A stretch of 64,000 bases of DNA from Microbacterium oxydans (GTDB lineage Bacteria > Actinomycetota > Actinomycetes > Actinomycetales > Microbacteriaceae), in the NCBI RefSeq assembly GCF_026559675.1, contig NZ_CP092891.1, positions 992,001 to 1,056,000 of the forward strand, in the 5' to 3' direction. The notes under the pieces are model-generated. The model was given only the letters and a program-made list of their open reading frames with translations. It made no database searches and was not told the DNA's origin. The position numbers and the translations under genes were made by a program. Each line of letters starts with the position of its first letter. Within the stretch, counting starts at the first letter, position 1. Of this stretch, positions 63,233 to 64,000 are shown piece by piece.

Positions 63233-64000
63233 ATGTCCTCCTTGCCTTCCGCGCAGAATCCCTCGCCTTCGTCCACCCTCTCCACTCCGGCCGCACTGTG
63301 GCGCCTGAAGCCCTTCGTGAAGCCGGTCATCTGGCGACTCGCCGGCGGTGCCGCCAGCGCGCTCATCGCCGCCGTCATCGCCCTGATGATCCCGATCGTG
63401 CTCGAGCAGATCATCAGCGGACCGGTCCGCTCCGGTGAGATCAGCGCGATCGTCTGGGGCGCCCTGGCCGTCTTCGCCCTCGCCCTCGGCGAGGCTCTGA
63501 TGGTCTGGCTGCGCCGCCAGTTCGTGCTCAACCCCTCCACCGAGGTGGAGTACAAGATGCGCACCGAGCTGTACTCGCGTCTGCAGACCCTCCCGGTGTC
63601 GTTCCACGACCGGTGGGGCTCCGGCCAGCTGCTCAGCCGCATGATGCAGGACATCGGTCTCATCCGCCGCTGGCTCGCGTTCGGCCTGGTGCTGCTCGTC
63701 GTCAACATCCTCACGATCATCATCGGATCCATGCTGCTGTTCCGCTGGCACTGGCTGCTGGGCACGATCTTCCTCGTCACGGCCATCCCGCTGTGGATCC
63801 GCGGCTACCTGTTCGAGAAGCGCTACGGCGCGCTCACCCGCCGCAGCCAGGACCAGGCCGGCGACCTCGCCACCAGCGTCGAGGAGAGCGTGCACGGCAT
63901 CCGCGTGCTGAAGGCGTTCGGTCGCGGCAAGCACGCGCTCAGCCGCTTCAGCCGCCAGGCGGAGACGCTGCGCGAGACCGAGATGAGCAAGGCCGGCGCG
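63233..64000 (+). CDS. ABC exporter, fused permease/ATPase, N-terminal part (runs off the window)
   Basis: 256 codons are present, open to the last base. After a Ser/Pro-rich N-terminus (about 20 residues) come the helices of an MsbA-type transmembrane domain: [59 protein letters not shown] and [20 protein letters not shown], plus coupling-helix regions [20 protein letters not shown] and [20 protein letters not shown]. The ATPase domain lies outside. Likely a peptide, lipid or drug exporter half-unit. The ATG at 63233 is preceded by GAGAG. An upstream leader peptide and hairpin suggest induced expression. Confidence 0.88.
   Translation, partial: MSSLPSAQNPSPSSTLSTPAALWRLKPFVKPVIWRLAGGAASALIAAVIALMIPIVLEQIISGPVRSGEISAIVWGALAVFALALGEALMVWLRRQFVLNPSTEVEYKMRTELYSRLQTLPVSFHDRWGSGQLLSRMMQDIGLIRRWLAFGLVLLVVNILTIIIGSMLLFRWHWLLGTIFLVTAIPLWIRGYLFEKRYGALTRRSQDQAGDLATSVEESVHGIRVLKAFGRGKHALSRFSRQAETLRETEMSKAGA

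Overview
This is 64 kb of very GC-rich bacterial chromosome, most likely from Microbacterium or a close relative (Actinobacteria, Microbacteriaceae). I base this on codon use and on typical actinobacterial gene sets: PerM-purN-purH, DUF3817-guaA, a GuaB3 protein, a DUF2277 protein, an ECF42 sigma factor with its DGP(F/Y) protein, and a LAATG-type sortase signal. Many start codons sit 6-7 nt behind a TANNNT-like -10 box, which is the signature of leaderless mRNAs and was used here to choose starts. I saw no tRNA, rRNA, CRISPR, transposase or phage gene. The window looks like core chromosome with lineage-specific insertions.

Layout. 1-6042: end of a RarD-like transporter, then a branched-chain amino-acid ABC system, with the binding protein (livK) on + facing the livHMGF operon on -. 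LivH carries an unusual secreted N-terminal domain. 6200-8814: guaB and two small conserved proteins. 9035-15550: a seven-gene + strand operon in which every gene overlaps the next by 1-4 nt. It encodes a receiver/PIG-L deacetylase fusion, an ATP-grasp ligase, a PHP hydrolase, a processive-type GT2 glycosyltransferase, a 47-residue membrane protein, a single-domain response regulator and a membrane histidine kinase. I regard it as the best candidate for an undescribed system: two-component control built into a surface-glycan or glycoconjugate pathway. 15638-21159: OsmC-like protein, ABC-F ATPase, MSOX-type oxidase, GuaB3 and SURF1. 21434-26056: a 1540-residue secreted nuclease/5'-nucleotidase.

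26148-32242: VOC protein, DUF3817, guaA, a glycosyltransferase, and the ECF42 pair with a recognisable ECF42-type promoter. 32318-37872: small membrane and stress proteins, a glycerophosphodiesterase, a hemerythrin and an ABC exporter pair. 38012-41101: a secreted protein with four lamin-tail domains and a sortase signal. 41211-48598: a DNA-repair group (PcrA/UvrD; LigD-type polymerase and ATP-dependent ligase as separate convergent genes), an SseB protein and a phytoene-desaturase-like oxidoreductase. 48671-55404: a Cys-tailed unknown, GNAT, acyl-CoA dehydrogenase with its TetR neighbour and operator, sucCD, and a TetR/VOC divergon. 55462-60710: purine permease, PerM, purN, purH. 60869-62883: Ada/AlkA fusion and ogt (alkylation repair). 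62980-64000: a promoter, a 21-codon leader peptide, a nested hairpin and the start of an ABC exporter, an attenuation-like layout.

Purine metabolism is a theme (guaB, guaB3, guaA, purN, purH, NCS2 permease), as is secreted nucleotide or phosphate scavenging (nuclease/nucleotidase, phytase-like LTD protein, GDPD). Functions are from motif reading only; no search was run.
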